Shown piece after piece: positions 34,167 to 42,933 of a DNA stretch of 64,000 bases. Position 1 is the first letter of the stretch, and every line of letters starts with the position of its first letter. The position numbers and the translations under genes are program-made. The notes beneath the pieces are model-generated. The model was not told the DNA's origin. It searched no databases and worked only from the letters and a program-made list of their open reading frames with translations. The DNA comes from Pseudomonas frederiksbergensis (lineage in GTDB: Bacteria; Pseudomonadota; Gammaproteobacteria; Pseudomonadales; Pseudomonadaceae): the NCBI RefSeq assembly GCF_003732705.1, contig NZ_MOBR01000017.1, positions 186,001 through 250,000 of the forward strand. Direction: 5' to 3'.

Positions 34167-35057
34167 ATGATGGACAACCTCAGCGGTATCACGGCCTTTA
34201 TCCAGGTGGCCGAGACTCGCAGCTTTACCGAAGCCGGGCGCCTGCTGGAAATCTCGTCCTCGGCCGTTGGCAAAAGCGTGGCGCGCATGGAAGAGCGTCT
34301 CGGCGTGCGCCTGTTCCATCGCAGCACCCGCAGCGTCACCCTGACCACTGAAGGCGAGCTGTTTCTGGACCGTTGCAAACGCATCATCAGTGAAGTGGAA
34401 GCGGCGGAAATGGAGCTGCTGGAGCTGTCCGCCACACCGCGTGGCAAGGTGCGGATCAGCGTGCCGATTCAGAATGTGCTGATCATGCCGGTGCTGGCCG
34501 GGTTCATGCGTGCCTATCCAGGCATCGAGTTGGACGTGGACATGTCCGACCGCATGGTGGACGTGATCGAGGAGGGGTTCGATGCGGTGATCCGCACGGG
34601 TGCGCCGCAAGATTCGCGGCTGATGGCGCGCAAACTCGGTGGCTATCAGTTGCAGTTGGTGGCGTCGCCGGCGTACCTGGAACGCAATGGCGAACCTGTA
34701 CATCCGGACGATTTGATCCGTCACACCTGCCTGCTGCACAAGTTTCCGGCCACCGGGATGATCGAGCGCTGGCCGCTGCGGGTGGATGACACGCACATCG
34801 AGCCGAACCTTGCGCGGGCATTGACCTGCACCACGATGGATCCGCTGACGTACCTGGCGATAGACGGGGTGGGGATTGCCTGCCTGCCGGATTTTTCAAT
34901 CCGTCAGCCGTTGGCCGATGGCCGGCTGAAGGTGGTGCTGGCGGATTACACCGACCACACCGGCAACCTGTGGATGCTCTGGCCTGCGTCGAAGCAGACG
35001 GCACCCAGGCTGCGAGTGTTGATCGATTTTTTCAAAGACAACATCTTGAAGGTTTGA
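34167..35057 (+). CDS. LysR-family regulator (CrgA-like)
   Basis: This 296-residue LysR regulator has its HTH at about residues 18-38 (RSFTEAGRLLEISSSAVGKSV). The effector domain has GKVRISVPIQNVLIMPVLAGF and DAVIRTGAPQDSRLMARKL, the CrgA/YhjC-like subtype often linked to quinone or xenobiotic stress genes. Tandem ATG codons stand at 34167 and 34170. It is divergent from the Old Yellow Enzyme gene and ends one base before the convergent MFS gene. Confidence 0.87.
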   Translation: MMDNLSGITAFIQVAETRSFTEAGRLLEISSSAVGKSVARMEERLGVRLFHRSTRSVTLTTEGELFLDRCKRIISEVEAAEMELLELSATPRGKVRISVPIQNVLIMPVLAGFMRAYPGIELDVDMSDRMVDVIEEGFDAVIRTGAPQDSRLMARKLGGYQLQLVASPAYLERNGEPVHPDDLIRHTCLLHKFPATGMIERWPLRVDDTHIEPNLARALTCTTMDPLTYLAIDGVGIACLPDFSIRQPLADGRLKVVLADYTDHTGNLWMLWPASKQTAPRLRVLIDFFKDNILKV

Positions 35058-35058
35058 A

Positions 35059-36279
35059 TCAGCGTTGCAGGGCCTCGGCAATCGGGGCTTTGCTAATGCC
35101 GAAACTGAGCATCACCGCCAACCCGAGCAAACCGATGCCGGCGCCCAGCCACAGCGCCGAACCCACGCCAGCGTGATCGACCATCAAACCGCCGAACAGC
35201 GAACCCGAGGCAATTGCCACCTGGAATGTGGTCACCAGCATGGCGGAACTGGCCTCAGGCAGTTGCGGTGAAGTCAGTTGCATCCAACTGCTGACACCGA
35301 GCGGAATGGCGCCGTAAGCAATGCCCCACACCAGTACCGCCAAGGTTACCCCCCATCCTTGCAACTGCGGCAAGGCCAATTGTGCAATCACCATCAGCAC
35401 TATCACCGCGCCCAGGGAGGCACGCAGGTGGGTGGTGATGGTCCCGGCCATGGCGAAATTCGCCAGCATGCCGACCAGGCCAAACCCGAGCAGAATCGCG
35501 GTGATCGCGCTCGGCGAGAAACCGGCGTCATGCCCAAGGAACGGCGCAATGTAGGTGTACGCCGAGAAGTGCGCCGCCACCACCGTGCCTAACAACAGCA
35601 TGCTGCGTCGAGCATTGCTGCGTGAGAGAAACGCCAACAACGCGCGCATCTTCAGACCCTCCCTGGAGGGCAGCGAGGGCAAGGTCAATGCCTGCGCAGC
35701 CAACGCCAACAAGGCTAATCCCGCGGTCACCGCGAACGACAGGCGCCACGAAAACAAGGTGCTGACAAAGGTCCCGAATGGCACACCAAACACCGTCGCC
35801 AGGGTGATCCCGGCAAAGATCAATGCCGTCGCTTTCGCCGCTTTCGATTCGCTGACCAGACGTCCGGCGGCTGCAATCGCCACCGCCCAGAAACCACCCA
35901 GCGCCACACCCAATAACCCGCGGCCGAGCAGCATGATCGCCAGGGTTGGCGCCACGGCCGACAGCAGATTCGAAACCACCAACAACACCGTCAACAACAG
36001 CAGCAGGTGCCGCCGATTCATCCGCCCGGCGCCGAGCATGATCGCCGGCGCCGACACTGCCGCGACAACGCCCGGCACGGTCACCATCAACCCCGCCACG
36101 CCGTCGGTGATGTTCAAGCTGTTGGCGATTTGCGGCAGGACGCCGACCGGCAAATATTCAGTGGTAACGAACGCAAAGGCGCCAAGCGCCACCGAGTACA
36201 CCGACAGCCAATCGCGCCAGGAAGAAGACGCCTCCTGCGTCAACGCAGCCGTTGCCGGTAAAGCCTGTAAGTCGTGCAT
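35059..36279 (-). CDS. MFS exporter (DHA1, arabinose/nucleoside efflux type)
   Basis: This 406-residue protein has twelve predicted membrane helices. The DHA1 signature begins with FVTTEYLPVGVLPQIANSL in helix 1 (the SotB/PbuE/YdhP pattern), with the drug-exporter motif C-like stretch GVALGGFWAVAIAAAGR in helix 5. Such proteins export sugars, purine ribonucleosides or drugs; the substrate cannot be chosen. It lies tail-to-tail with the LysR gene and is divergent from the Gfo/Idh oxidoreductase gene. Confidence 0.87.
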   Translation of the reverse strand: MHDLQALPATAALTQEASSSWRDWLSVYSVALGAFAFVTTEYLPVGVLPQIANSLNITDGVAGLMVTVPGVVAAVSAPAIMLGAGRMNRRHLLLLLTVLLVVSNLLSAVAPTLAIMLLGRGLLGVALGGFWAVAIAAAGRLVSESKAAKATALIFAGITLATVFGVPFGTFVSTLFSWRLSFAVTAGLALLALAAQALTLPSLPSREGLKMRALLAFLSRSNARRSMLLLGTVVAAHFSAYTYIAPFLGHDAGFSPSAITAILLGFGLVGMLANFAMAGTITTHLRASLGAVIVLMVIAQLALPQLQGWGVTLAVLVWGIAYGAIPLGVSSWMQLTSPQLPEASSAMLVTTFQVAIASGSLFGGLMVDHAGVGSALWLGAGIGLLGLAVMLSFGISKAPIAEALQR

Positions 36280-36507
36280 GGGGAAAGCTCCACAGTAATG
36301 AGTGGCGCCATGCTAGGGATCTCCTCCCTCGGGAAAAACGGGCTGTGGGTCCGATCACTGTGGATCAATCACTCCATAATCAAACCGCTCTGGCCGGAGG
36401 ATTAGCGCCGTCCGTGTCCGCAGTGTTCGGCCCTTTGGCCGGTTTTTCCCGAAGGTCGCGCTCCCTAGACTTGTCCCCGTCAACCATCACCTAACGAGGA
36501 CTTCGCC

Positions 36508-37602
36508 ATGACAACCCCACACTCCCCGATACGCGTCGGCATCATCGGCGTCGGCAATTGGGCCCGCCACGGTCACCTGCGCGTGCTTGATCTGCTGCCG
36601 CAATTTCACTTGCAAGCGGTGTACAGCGAACATCGTGAACGTGCCGAAGCGGCCGCCGGTGAATACGGCATCACGCAAGTGGCGGACTCCGTCGACGGGC
36701 TGGTCAACAACCCCGACGTCGACCTCGTGCTGGTCCTCAACACCGCACCTCAACACGAAAAAACCGTGCGCGCGGCCATCGCCGCCGGCAAAGATGTGTA
36801 TTGCGAATGGCCGCTGACCACCACCACGGCTGACTCCGAGAATCTGCTGCGACTGGCACAAGAGGCCGGCGTGCGGCATATCGTCGGCTTGCAACGCCGC
36901 CATGCGCCGCACAACCGCTACCTGCAAGACCTGCTGCAACAGGGTTACGTCGGCAAAGTGCGTTCGGTGCGGATGCACGTCAGCATGAATTACTTCCAGG
37001 CCCTGCGCCCCAATGCCTTGCGCTGGACCGCTCCCGAGGAAAACTTCTCCAGCGTGATCGCGATCTACGCCGGGCACTTTCTCGACATGCTCTTCACCGC
37101 CACCGATTGGCCGACCAGTGTCTCGGGGTTGATGGTCAATCAGTTTCCCAGGATCACCATCAAGGAAACCGGCGAAGAGCTGGAAAGCAGCGCTCCCGAC
37201 CAACTGGTGCTCAGTGGCTTGCTGGAAGGTGGCGGGGTCATTTCGATTCACATCGAAGGCGGCAAGCGCAACGGCTCGGGGGTGCAGATCGATATCACCG
37301 GCGACCAGGGCGATCTGAAAATCACCAACCGTTCAGCCTTTGGTGATGTCGGCGATGATTACGTGATTGAGGGTGCCCACGGCGACAACCTCGCGCTGCA
37401 AGTGCTCCCGCTGCCTGAGTGTTACCAGCGCCTGCCGGCCTCTTCGTTGCCTTCAGCCGTGCTGGAACTGGCGGAGTTGTATCACGTGTATGCCCAAGAT
37501 GTGGCCGAAGGCACCCATGCGGCGGCGACATTCAAGGATGCGCTGCGCTTGCATCAGTTGCTGGATGCGGCAAAAAGCGGGGTTCAGTCGCCACTTGGCT
37601 GA
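36508..37602 (+). CDS. Gfo/Idh/MocA-family NAD(P)-dependent oxidoreductase
   Basis: This 364-residue protein has an N-terminal Rossmann fold (VGIIGVGNWARHGHL, residues about 9-23). The family's EKP-like loop appears as DVYCEWPLTTTTADS near residues 95-109; Trp replaces the usual Lys before Pro. A C-terminal alpha/beta domain carries GHFLDMLF near the active site. The loss of the canonical lysine makes the exact chemistry uncertain, although some family members lack it. It probably acts on a sugar or cyclitol derivative. Confidence 0.82.
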   Translation: MTTPHSPIRVGIIGVGNWARHGHLRVLDLLPQFHLQAVYSEHRERAEAAAGEYGITQVADSVDGLVNNPDVDLVLVLNTAPQHEKTVRAAIAAGKDVYCEWPLTTTTADSENLLRLAQEAGVRHIVGLQRRHAPHNRYLQDLLQQGYVGKVRSVRMHVSMNYFQALRPNALRWTAPEENFSSVIAIYAGHFLDMLFTATDWPTSVSGLMVNQFPRITIKETGEELESSAPDQLVLSGLLEGGGVISIHIEGGKRNGSGVQIDITGDQGDLKITNRSAFGDVGDDYVIEGAHGDNLALQVLPLPECYQRLPASSLPSAVLELAELYHVYAQDVAEGTHAAATFKDALRLHQLLDAAKSGVQSPLG

Positions 37603-37684
37603 ATCGCCTGACGGCGGCTACCCGTTACGCGGCGCCACTTGAATCAGCCGGTCGGCAGCATCCGACTCGGCTGATCCAGGGGGC

Positions 37685-39016
37685 TTATCCGTGAACGGAG
37701 CGCCCAGTCATTTCCTGAGCCATTTCGCTGGCATAGCTGTCGGTCATGCCGGCGATGAAATCAATCATGCGCAGGAATGACGTATGCAACGGGCCATTGG
37801 GATCGGGCGCGTTGTTGCCCAGCAGGTCGAGTACGCGACGGCTCTTGAACGACGGCGTGCGACCGTTGTGCTGTTCCAGCGCCGCGCCGCAGAAGGCGTT
37901 GAGCAGGATTTCCAGGGTGGTGTAGGCGCCGATTTCATGCAGCGTCTTGCGCTTGTCCTGGAAGATCTTTTTACGCGCCATGTCCTTGGCATTGAGCACG
38001 CAACGCTTGGCCGGGCCGTGCATGTGTTCCACCAGATCGCCGGGCAGCGTGCCGGCCAGCAGCGCGTCCTGTTGCTCGACAAAGGCGCGGGCGGCGGCGT
38101 TGGTCAGGTGTTCGATGGCTTTGCCGCGCAGGATCGCCAGTTTGCGTCGACGGGAATCCTGCGGGCCGAGCAGGCGATAGGTTTCCGGAATGTCGTCGCC
38201 CACCAGGTCCAGCAGCAGGGACTCGACTTCGGCGTATTCCAGCAGGTCCATCTCCAGGCCATCTTCAAGGTCGATCAGCGCGTAGCAGATGTCATCGGCG
38301 GCTTCCATCAGGTACACCAACGGATGACGGGCCCAGCGCTGTTCTTCCAGTTGCGGCAGGCCGAGTTTGTGCGCGATTTGCTCCAGCAGCGGCAATTCGC
38401 TCTGATAGCAGCCGAACTTGTGCTTTTTGTAGCCCAAGGAGTCGGCGTGCTTGGCGGTCCAGGGGTATTTCAAATACGTGCCGAGGGTGGCGTAGGTCAG
38501 ACGGGTACCGCCGTCGAACTGGTGATATTCCAGCTGCGTGAGCACGCGAAAGCCTTGGGCATTGCCTTCGAAATTGAGGAAGTCGTTGCGTTCAACCTCG
38601 CTCATGCCATCCAGCCAGCCACGCCCGGCGGCTTGCTGGAACCAATGACGGATCGCGTCTTCGCCGGAGTGACCGAACGGTGGATTGCCGATGTCATGGG
38701 CCAGGCAAGCCGATTGCACGACCATGCCCAGGTCGCTCGGTTCGCACCAGTCGGGCAGGGCGCTGCGGATGGTTTCACCGACGCGCATGCCCAAGGAGCG
38801 GCCCACGCAACTGACTTCCAGCGAGTGGGTCAGGCGCGTGTGGATATGATCGTTGCTGGACACCGGATGCACCTGGGTCTTGCGCCCCAGGCGGCGGAAC
38901 GCACCGGAGAAAATGATGCGGTCATGGTCTTTGTGGAAAGGGCTGCGGCCGAGTTCTTCCGGGCTGTGCACAGGCTTTCCGAGGCGTTCGCGAGTAAGCA
39001 GGGTTTGCCAATCCAA
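37685..39016 (-). CDS. dgt: dGTPase-like deoxyribonucleotide triphosphohydrolase
   Basis: This HD-domain enzyme of 443 residues cleaves dGTP (and often other dNTPs) to the nucleoside and tripolyphosphate. Metal ligands are visible in RLTHSLEVSCVGRSLG and CLAHDIGNPPFGHSGED, then in MEAADDICYALIDLEDGLEM. The N-terminal FRRLGRKTQVHPV and the length fit the Pseudomonas dGTPase type. In P. aeruginosa the corresponding gene neighbours rocS2/rocA2, as here except for a four-gene insert. It starts at 39016. Confidence 0.93.
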   Translation of the reverse strand: MDWQTLLTRERLGKPVHSPEELGRSPFHKDHDRIIFSGAFRRLGRKTQVHPVSSNDHIHTRLTHSLEVSCVGRSLGMRVGETIRSALPDWCEPSDLGMVVQSACLAHDIGNPPFGHSGEDAIRHWFQQAAGRGWLDGMSEVERNDFLNFEGNAQGFRVLTQLEYHQFDGGTRLTYATLGTYLKYPWTAKHADSLGYKKHKFGCYQSELPLLEQIAHKLGLPQLEEQRWARHPLVYLMEAADDICYALIDLEDGLEMDLLEYAEVESLLLDLVGDDIPETYRLLGPQDSRRRKLAILRGKAIEHLTNAAARAFVEQQDALLAGTLPGDLVEHMHGPAKRCVLNAKDMARKKIFQDKRKTLHEIGAYTTLEILLNAFCGAALEQHNGRTPSFKSRRVLDLLGNNAPDPNGPLHTSFLRMIDFIAGMTDSYASEMAQEMTGRSVHG

Positions 39017-39084
39017 GGCTGGTTCTCTCCGTCAAGTGACTGATGGCCCAGTGTCCTGTCTCGCCTCAGTACCTGCAAGCAGAA

Positions 39085-40248
39085 CTACAGCCCGGCGGCG
39101 TCGATATCGATGAGCAGCAGGCGTTCGCCGTTGTCGAAAAACTGTCCCGCCGTCAGGCAATACTGGTTGCTGGTGGCGTCGCGGTAGGTGTTGGAGAGGG
39201 TTAGCCGACGCTCATCCCAACCCTCGGCCAGCAGGTGATAGAAGTACGGGCGCCACGACCAGTTGTGGCCCAGGTAGCGGTTGTCCGCCTCCCAGCCATT
39301 GTTGCGCCATTCCAGATTGGGCGTCAGTTGTGTGCCGTGGCGATCGCATTGGTAGAAGCGCAACAGCCAGGGAAACGCATTCAGTTGCGGCAATGCACTG
39401 ATCGGCGCACGGGCCTGGGCCCAATCCTGCAGAATCGCCATCAGCTCGCTGAGTTGCCGGCGCATGACCATCAACTGGCCGCGTTCAATCAGCTTGCGCT
39501 GCACGTAGCGCTGACGCAGTTGCGCGAACTGTTCGACGAAGGCATCGGTGGCAAAGAAATCGGTGTGCGCCCGGGCGAACAGAAAACCCTGCACATAACG
39601 CGAACCGCACTCCAGGGCGAAATTCAACTGGGCCTCGGTTTCCACCCCTTCGGCAATGATCCAGCACCCGGTTTTCTCGGCCATCAGGGCCAGGGCCTTG
39701 ACCACTTCGCTGCTCGGTCCGCCCAGGGCGGCGGCCTGAAACAGGCGCATGTCGAGCTTGAGAATGTCCGGTTGCAGGGCCAGTACCCGATCAAGTTGCG
39801 AGTAACCGGCACCGAAGTCATCGATGGCGATTCGCGCGCCGGCCTGACGGTAGCGCGCCACCACTTCGGCCAGGCGCTGGCTGTCGCCGCCCAGTTCGGT
39901 GATCTCGAAGACGATGCGTTGCGGATCGACGCCATGCCTGGCCAGTTGCTTGAGACTCGGCAGGGCCTGATCCGGGCGCAAGCGGCTGATCCAGCGCGGC
40001 GACATGTTCAGGCTCAGGAACCATTGCGAAGGTGCTTCGTGCAGACGGCTCAACGCGTTATCGCGTATCTGCCGGTCGAGGCGACGCAGGGCGATGGCGG
40101 GTGTTCGCGGGTCGGCGAACAGCGGCCCCACGGAGGTCAGTTGCCCATCGGCCTGGCGCAGTCGACCCAATGCTTCGACGCCCGCGATACGCCCGGTGGC
40201 GGTATCGATAAACGGCTGAAAGCAGGCGAGCGGTTGCCCGTCGATCAC
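39085..40248 (-). CDS. EAL-domain cyclic-di-GMP phosphodiesterase with YkuI-type C-terminus
   Basis: This 387-residue cytoplasmic protein begins directly with an EAL domain (about 1-240). The catalytic set looks complete: VEALGRL, SLNMSPR, FEITELGG, IDDFGAGYSQ, LKLDMRLF and AEGVETEAQL. An alpha-helical linker precedes a C-terminal PAS/Cache-like domain with NWSWRPYFY and TLSNTYRDATSNQYCLT, the pattern of the YkuI_C family. It should hydrolyse cyclic-di-GMP under control of a small ligand. It sits 68 bases upstream of dgt on the same strand. Confidence 0.88.
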   Translation of the reverse strand: MIDGQPLACFQPFIDTATGRIAGVEALGRLRQADGQLTSVGPLFADPRTPAIALRRLDRQIRDNALSRLHEAPSQWFLSLNMSPRWISRLRPDQALPSLKQLARHGVDPQRIVFEITELGGDSQRLAEVVARYRQAGARIAIDDFGAGYSQLDRVLALQPDILKLDMRLFQAAALGGPSSEVVKALALMAEKTGCWIIAEGVETEAQLNFALECGSRYVQGFLFARAHTDFFATDAFVEQFAQLRQRYVQRKLIERGQLMVMRRQLSELMAILQDWAQARAPISALPQLNAFPWLLRFYQCDRHGTQLTPNLEWRNNGWEADNRYLGHNWSWRPYFYHLLAEGWDERRLTLSNTYRDATSNQYCLTAGQFFDNGERLLLIDIDAAGL

Positions 40249-40374
40249 GAGGCCTCCTTAGTAAGGTCTTGTTTTTGGAGAGTGCCTGGCGCCGGGTACG
40301 CACGCAGGATTGAACCCCTCGATAAAGAGGTTCATCCCGGTGGTATTGCAAGAATGCAGCCAGCCAGTGACTGC

Positions 40375-40716
40375 TTAGTGTTTGTGCGAGGAACCCTGCA
40401 GCACCAGTTTGATCAGCGGCCCCAGGCTGGTGCCCAGTTGAACCAGACGCGTGATGCTACTGACGCCACCGTTCTTGGCGCCCTTGCCGGTCAGAAAACC
40501 GAGCAGGGTCACGGCGGCCATGCCCCAGAGCGGGGCGTGCTTGATGCCGAAACCGTCTTGCAGGTTTTGCGTCATCCCGCGCACCCGCTGCAAGGGTTGC
40601 AGCAATTGCCGGGATTCCTGGCGGATTTCCTGGCGATGCATTTCCATGCGCAGGCGGATCAGCGCTTTGCGCATTTCCGTGCGCGAACTGTTGTGAGGCA
40701 GTTGAGGCAGGCTCAT
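40375..40716 (-). CDS. YqjK-like hypothetical protein, third gene of a YqjD/YqjE-type operon
   Basis: This 113-residue protein has an N-terminal charged helix rich in Arg/Gln/Glu (about 15-45). A hydrophobic stretch near 63-75 (PLWGMAAVTLLGFLTG) and a second weaker one near 92-107 follow. It overlaps the upstream DUF1469 gene by four bases (ATGA), so it is translationally coupled to it. Position and shape match YqjK of the enterobacterial yqjDEK operon, though similarity is not obvious by eye. Confidence 0.65.
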   Translation of the reverse strand: MSLPQLPHNSSRTEMRKALIRLRMEMHRQEIRQESRQLLQPLQRVRGMTQNLQDGFGIKHAPLWGMAAVTLLGFLTGKGAKNGGVSSITRLVQLGTSLGPLIKLVLQGSSHKH

Positions 40717-41102
40717 GGCAGCAGGCGCTCCCGGTCGTTGGCCAATTCTTCCAAAGTACCGTGGAAGGGCGAGGACTCATCGAAAACGGCTGCTTTGAGG
40801 CGCATCCCGCAGAAAATCGCGGCCAGGGTGTAGAACACGCAAAGCCCGATGATCGCGGCCAGGCGATAGGTGTCCCAAAACAGGATCATCACCAGCGTCG
40901 ACAACCCCACCAGCAACAGCAAGGCAAACACCAGCGCCAGGCCTGCGAACAGCAACAGGCTGACGGTGCGTGCTTTCTGTTCCTGCAATTCGATGCCGAA
41001 CAACTCGACATGGCTGTGCAGCAACCCTAGAAACGCGGCACCCAGGCGCCGCGATGAAGCGCTTGTGCCCGTCGCGGACGAGCCGGATTCGCCGATAGAC
41101 AT
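40713..41102 (-). CDS. Phage-holin-superfamily inner membrane protein (DUF1469, YqjE-like)
   Basis: This 129-residue protein has two long membrane helices (about 50-78 and 82-104), preceded by an amphipathic region HVELFGIELQEQKAR. That layout is typical of the Phage_holin_3_6/YqjE family of chromosomal proteins, which are not viral. The start at 41102 (MSIGES) lies one base after the stop of the DUF883 gene. YqjD and YqjE associate with the inner membrane in stationary phase in E. coli. Confidence 0.85.
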   Translation of the reverse strand: MSIGESGSSATGTSASSRRLGAAFLGLLHSHVELFGIELQEQKARTVSLLLFAGLALVFALLLLVGLSTLVMILFWDTYRLAAIIGLCVFYTLAAIFCGMRLKAAVFDESSPFHGTLEELANDRERLLP

Positions 41103-41103
41103 A

Positions 41104-41418
41104 TCAGCGCCGTGTGGCCAGCAGGCCAATCAGAAAGCCCACGCCGGCGGCAATGCCGACTGATTGCCATGGGTTGGCCTGGACGTAATCTTCGGTGGCG
41201 GTGACAGCCGCCTGACCGCGCTGGCGCAGGGAGTCTTCGGTCAGTTTCAAGGTTTCCCGGGCTCGCAGCAGGCTGTCGTGGATCTGGTCGCGCAATTCAT
41301 CGGCCTGATCACCGGCGATGGATTTGGTGTGTTCCAGCAACCGTTCGGTGTCGCTGACCAGGGTTTGAAAATCGTTCAGCAGGATTTCTTGAGCAGTCTT
41401 TGCCTTGATGCTGGCCAT
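41104..41418 (-). CDS. DUF883 (ElaB/YqjD-like) ribosome-associated membrane-anchored protein
   Basis: This 104-residue protein has a long charged helix (about 5-75, LVSDTERLLEHTKSIAGDQADELRD in part). A C-terminal membrane segment, WQSVGIAAGVGFLIGLLATRR, has the glycine-rich ElaB/YqjD signature. In E. coli these proteins tether inactive ribosomes to the membrane in stationary phase. It is the first gene of the three-gene operon and starts at 41418. Confidence 0.92.
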   Translation of the reverse strand: MASIKAKTAQEILLNDFQTLVSDTERLLEHTKSIAGDQADELRDQIHDSLLRARETLKLTEDSLRQRGQAAVTATEDYVQANPWQSVGIAAGVGFLIGLLATRR

Positions 41419-41724
41419 GGGTGGATCTCCGTAAGTGGCTTCTGATGCGTTCGAGTATGAGCCTTGGGCGAAGGTTCAGTACAAATGACTGGTACAACTT
41501 TTGCTATGTCATGGTGCGTCAGCCAGCGCCGTTGCGCTGTTGCTGGGCATGATTTGAGCAAAACCATAACTCAAATAATCAAAACCCGCGCAAAGGTGAT
41601 GACCTTGTGCGCCAAAGCGGTTCATTGGAATCAATGCGTTGGTTTCGACAAGCCGCAACTTGGTGCATGGATGGCCTGCGCGAACTGCTTTGGTGCTTTT
41701 TTAGCCTTCAGGTCTGCCAACCCC
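41419..41724. other. Divergent intergenic region between DUF883 and amt
   Basis: This 306-base gap holds two divergent promoters. The stretch at 41540-41590 is AT-rich. A hairpin with one bulge (GCGCAAAGGT with ACCTTGTGCGC) lies at about 41589-41613. I looked for a sigma-54 -24/-12 pair for amt and found none with the right spacing. Confidence 0.5.
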
Positions 41725-42933
41725 ATGGAAAATCTGCAAAGCGCTGTGGACAGTCTGGTCCATAGCTCCAATACGTTGTTCATTTTGATCGGTGCGGTCA
41801 TGGTGTTGGCCATGCACGCCGGTTTCGCGTTTCTGGAAGTCGGTACGGTTCGACAAAAGAACCAGGTCAACGCCTTGTCGAAGATCCTCAGCGACTTCGC
41901 CATTTCGACGTTGGCGTATTTCTTTATAGGCTACTGGATTTCCTACGGCGTCACTTTTATGCACCCGGCGGCGGTGATCAATGCCGATCACGGTTATGGT
42001 CTGGTGAAATTCTTCTTTCTGCTGACCTTTGCCGCGGCGATCCCGGCGATTATTTCCGGTGGCATCGCCGAACGTGCACGCTTCGTTCCGCAGTTGTGCG
42101 CGACGGCGCTGATCGTGGCGTTCATCTACCCGTTTTTCGAGGGCATGGTCTGGAACGGTAACTTCGGTTTGCAAGCCTGGTTGCTGGAACGCTTTGGCGC
42201 CAGCTTCCATGATTTCGCCGGCTCCGTGGTGGTCCACGCCATGGGCGGCTGGCTGGCGCTGGCGGCGGTGTTGTTGCTGGGGCCCCGGAACGGACGTTAT
42301 CGCGATGGTCGCCTGGTGGCGTTCGCGCCGTCGAGCATTCCGTTCCTGGCCCTGGGTTCGTGGATTCTGATCGTCGGCTGGTTCGGCTTTAACGTCATGA
42401 GCGCGCAGACGTTGCAGGGCGTCAGTGGGCTGGTGGCAGTGAATTCGCTGATGGCCATGGTCGGCGGCACTGTGGCGGCGTTGATCGTCGGGCGCAACGA
42501 CCCAGGCTTTCTGCATAACGGTCCGCTGGCCGGGCTGGTGGCGATTTGCGCCGGTTCCGACCTGATGCACCCGGTGGGCGCGCTGGTGACCGGTGCGATT
42601 GCCGGGGCATTGTTCGTCTGGTGCTTTACCGCCGCTCAAGGCAAATGGCATATCGACGATGTGCTCGGTGTGTGGCCTTTGCATGGTTTGTGTGGCGTGT
42701 GGGGCGGGATTGCTTGCGGCATTTTCGGTCAGACTGCGCTGGGCGGCCTGGGCGGTGTGAGCCTGATCAGTCAGTTGATCGGCACCTCGCTGGGTGTGAT
42801 CGTGGCACTGGCCGGCGGCTTTGCGGTGTATGGCACGATCAAGGCATTCCATGGTTTGCGCCTGAGTCAGGAAGAAGAGTATTACGGTGCGGATTTGTCG
42901 GTGCACAAGATCGGCGCCGTAAGCCAGGACTAG
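41725..42933 (+). CDS. amt: AmtB-family ammonium transporter
   Basis: This ammonium channel has 402 residues and eleven predicted membrane helices. The two pore histidines are present in SVVVHAMGGW and WPLHGLCGVWGG, and the signature DFAGSVVVHAMGG is intact. The start at 41725 (MENLQSAV) gives the mature channel; a longer open frame upstream is not membrane-like. There is no glnK or glnB next to it, unlike the common glnK-amtB operon. Its end overlaps the convergent antiporter gene by four bases. Confidence 0.94.
   Translation: MENLQSAVDSLVHSSNTLFILIGAVMVLAMHAGFAFLEVGTVRQKNQVNALSKILSDFAISTLAYFFIGYWISYGVTFMHPAAVINADHGYGLVKFFFLLTFAAAIPAIISGGIAERARFVPQLCATALIVAFIYPFFEGMVWNGNFGLQAWLLERFGASFHDFAGSVVVHAMGGWLALAAVLLLGPRNGRYRDGRLVAFAPSSIPFLALGSWILIVGWFGFNVMSAQTLQGVSGLVAVNSLMAMVGGTVAALIVGRNDPGFLHNGPLAGLVAICAGSDLMHPVGALVTGAIAGALFVWCFTAAQGKWHIDDVLGVWPLHGLCGVWGGIACGIFGQTALGGLGGVSLISQLIGTSLGVIVALAGGFAVYGTIKAFHGLRLSQEEEYYGADLSVHKIGAVSQD

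Noticed and set aside
40713..41102. Phage holin gene suggesting a prophage
   Set aside because: The holin-superfamily protein is the YqjE-like chromosomal type. No lysis, capsid, tail or integrase genes are nearby.
41419..41724. Sigma-54 promoter for the ammonium transporter
   Set aside because: Candidate GG and GC pairs have the wrong spacing (14 rather than 12); no acceptable -24/-12 element was found.
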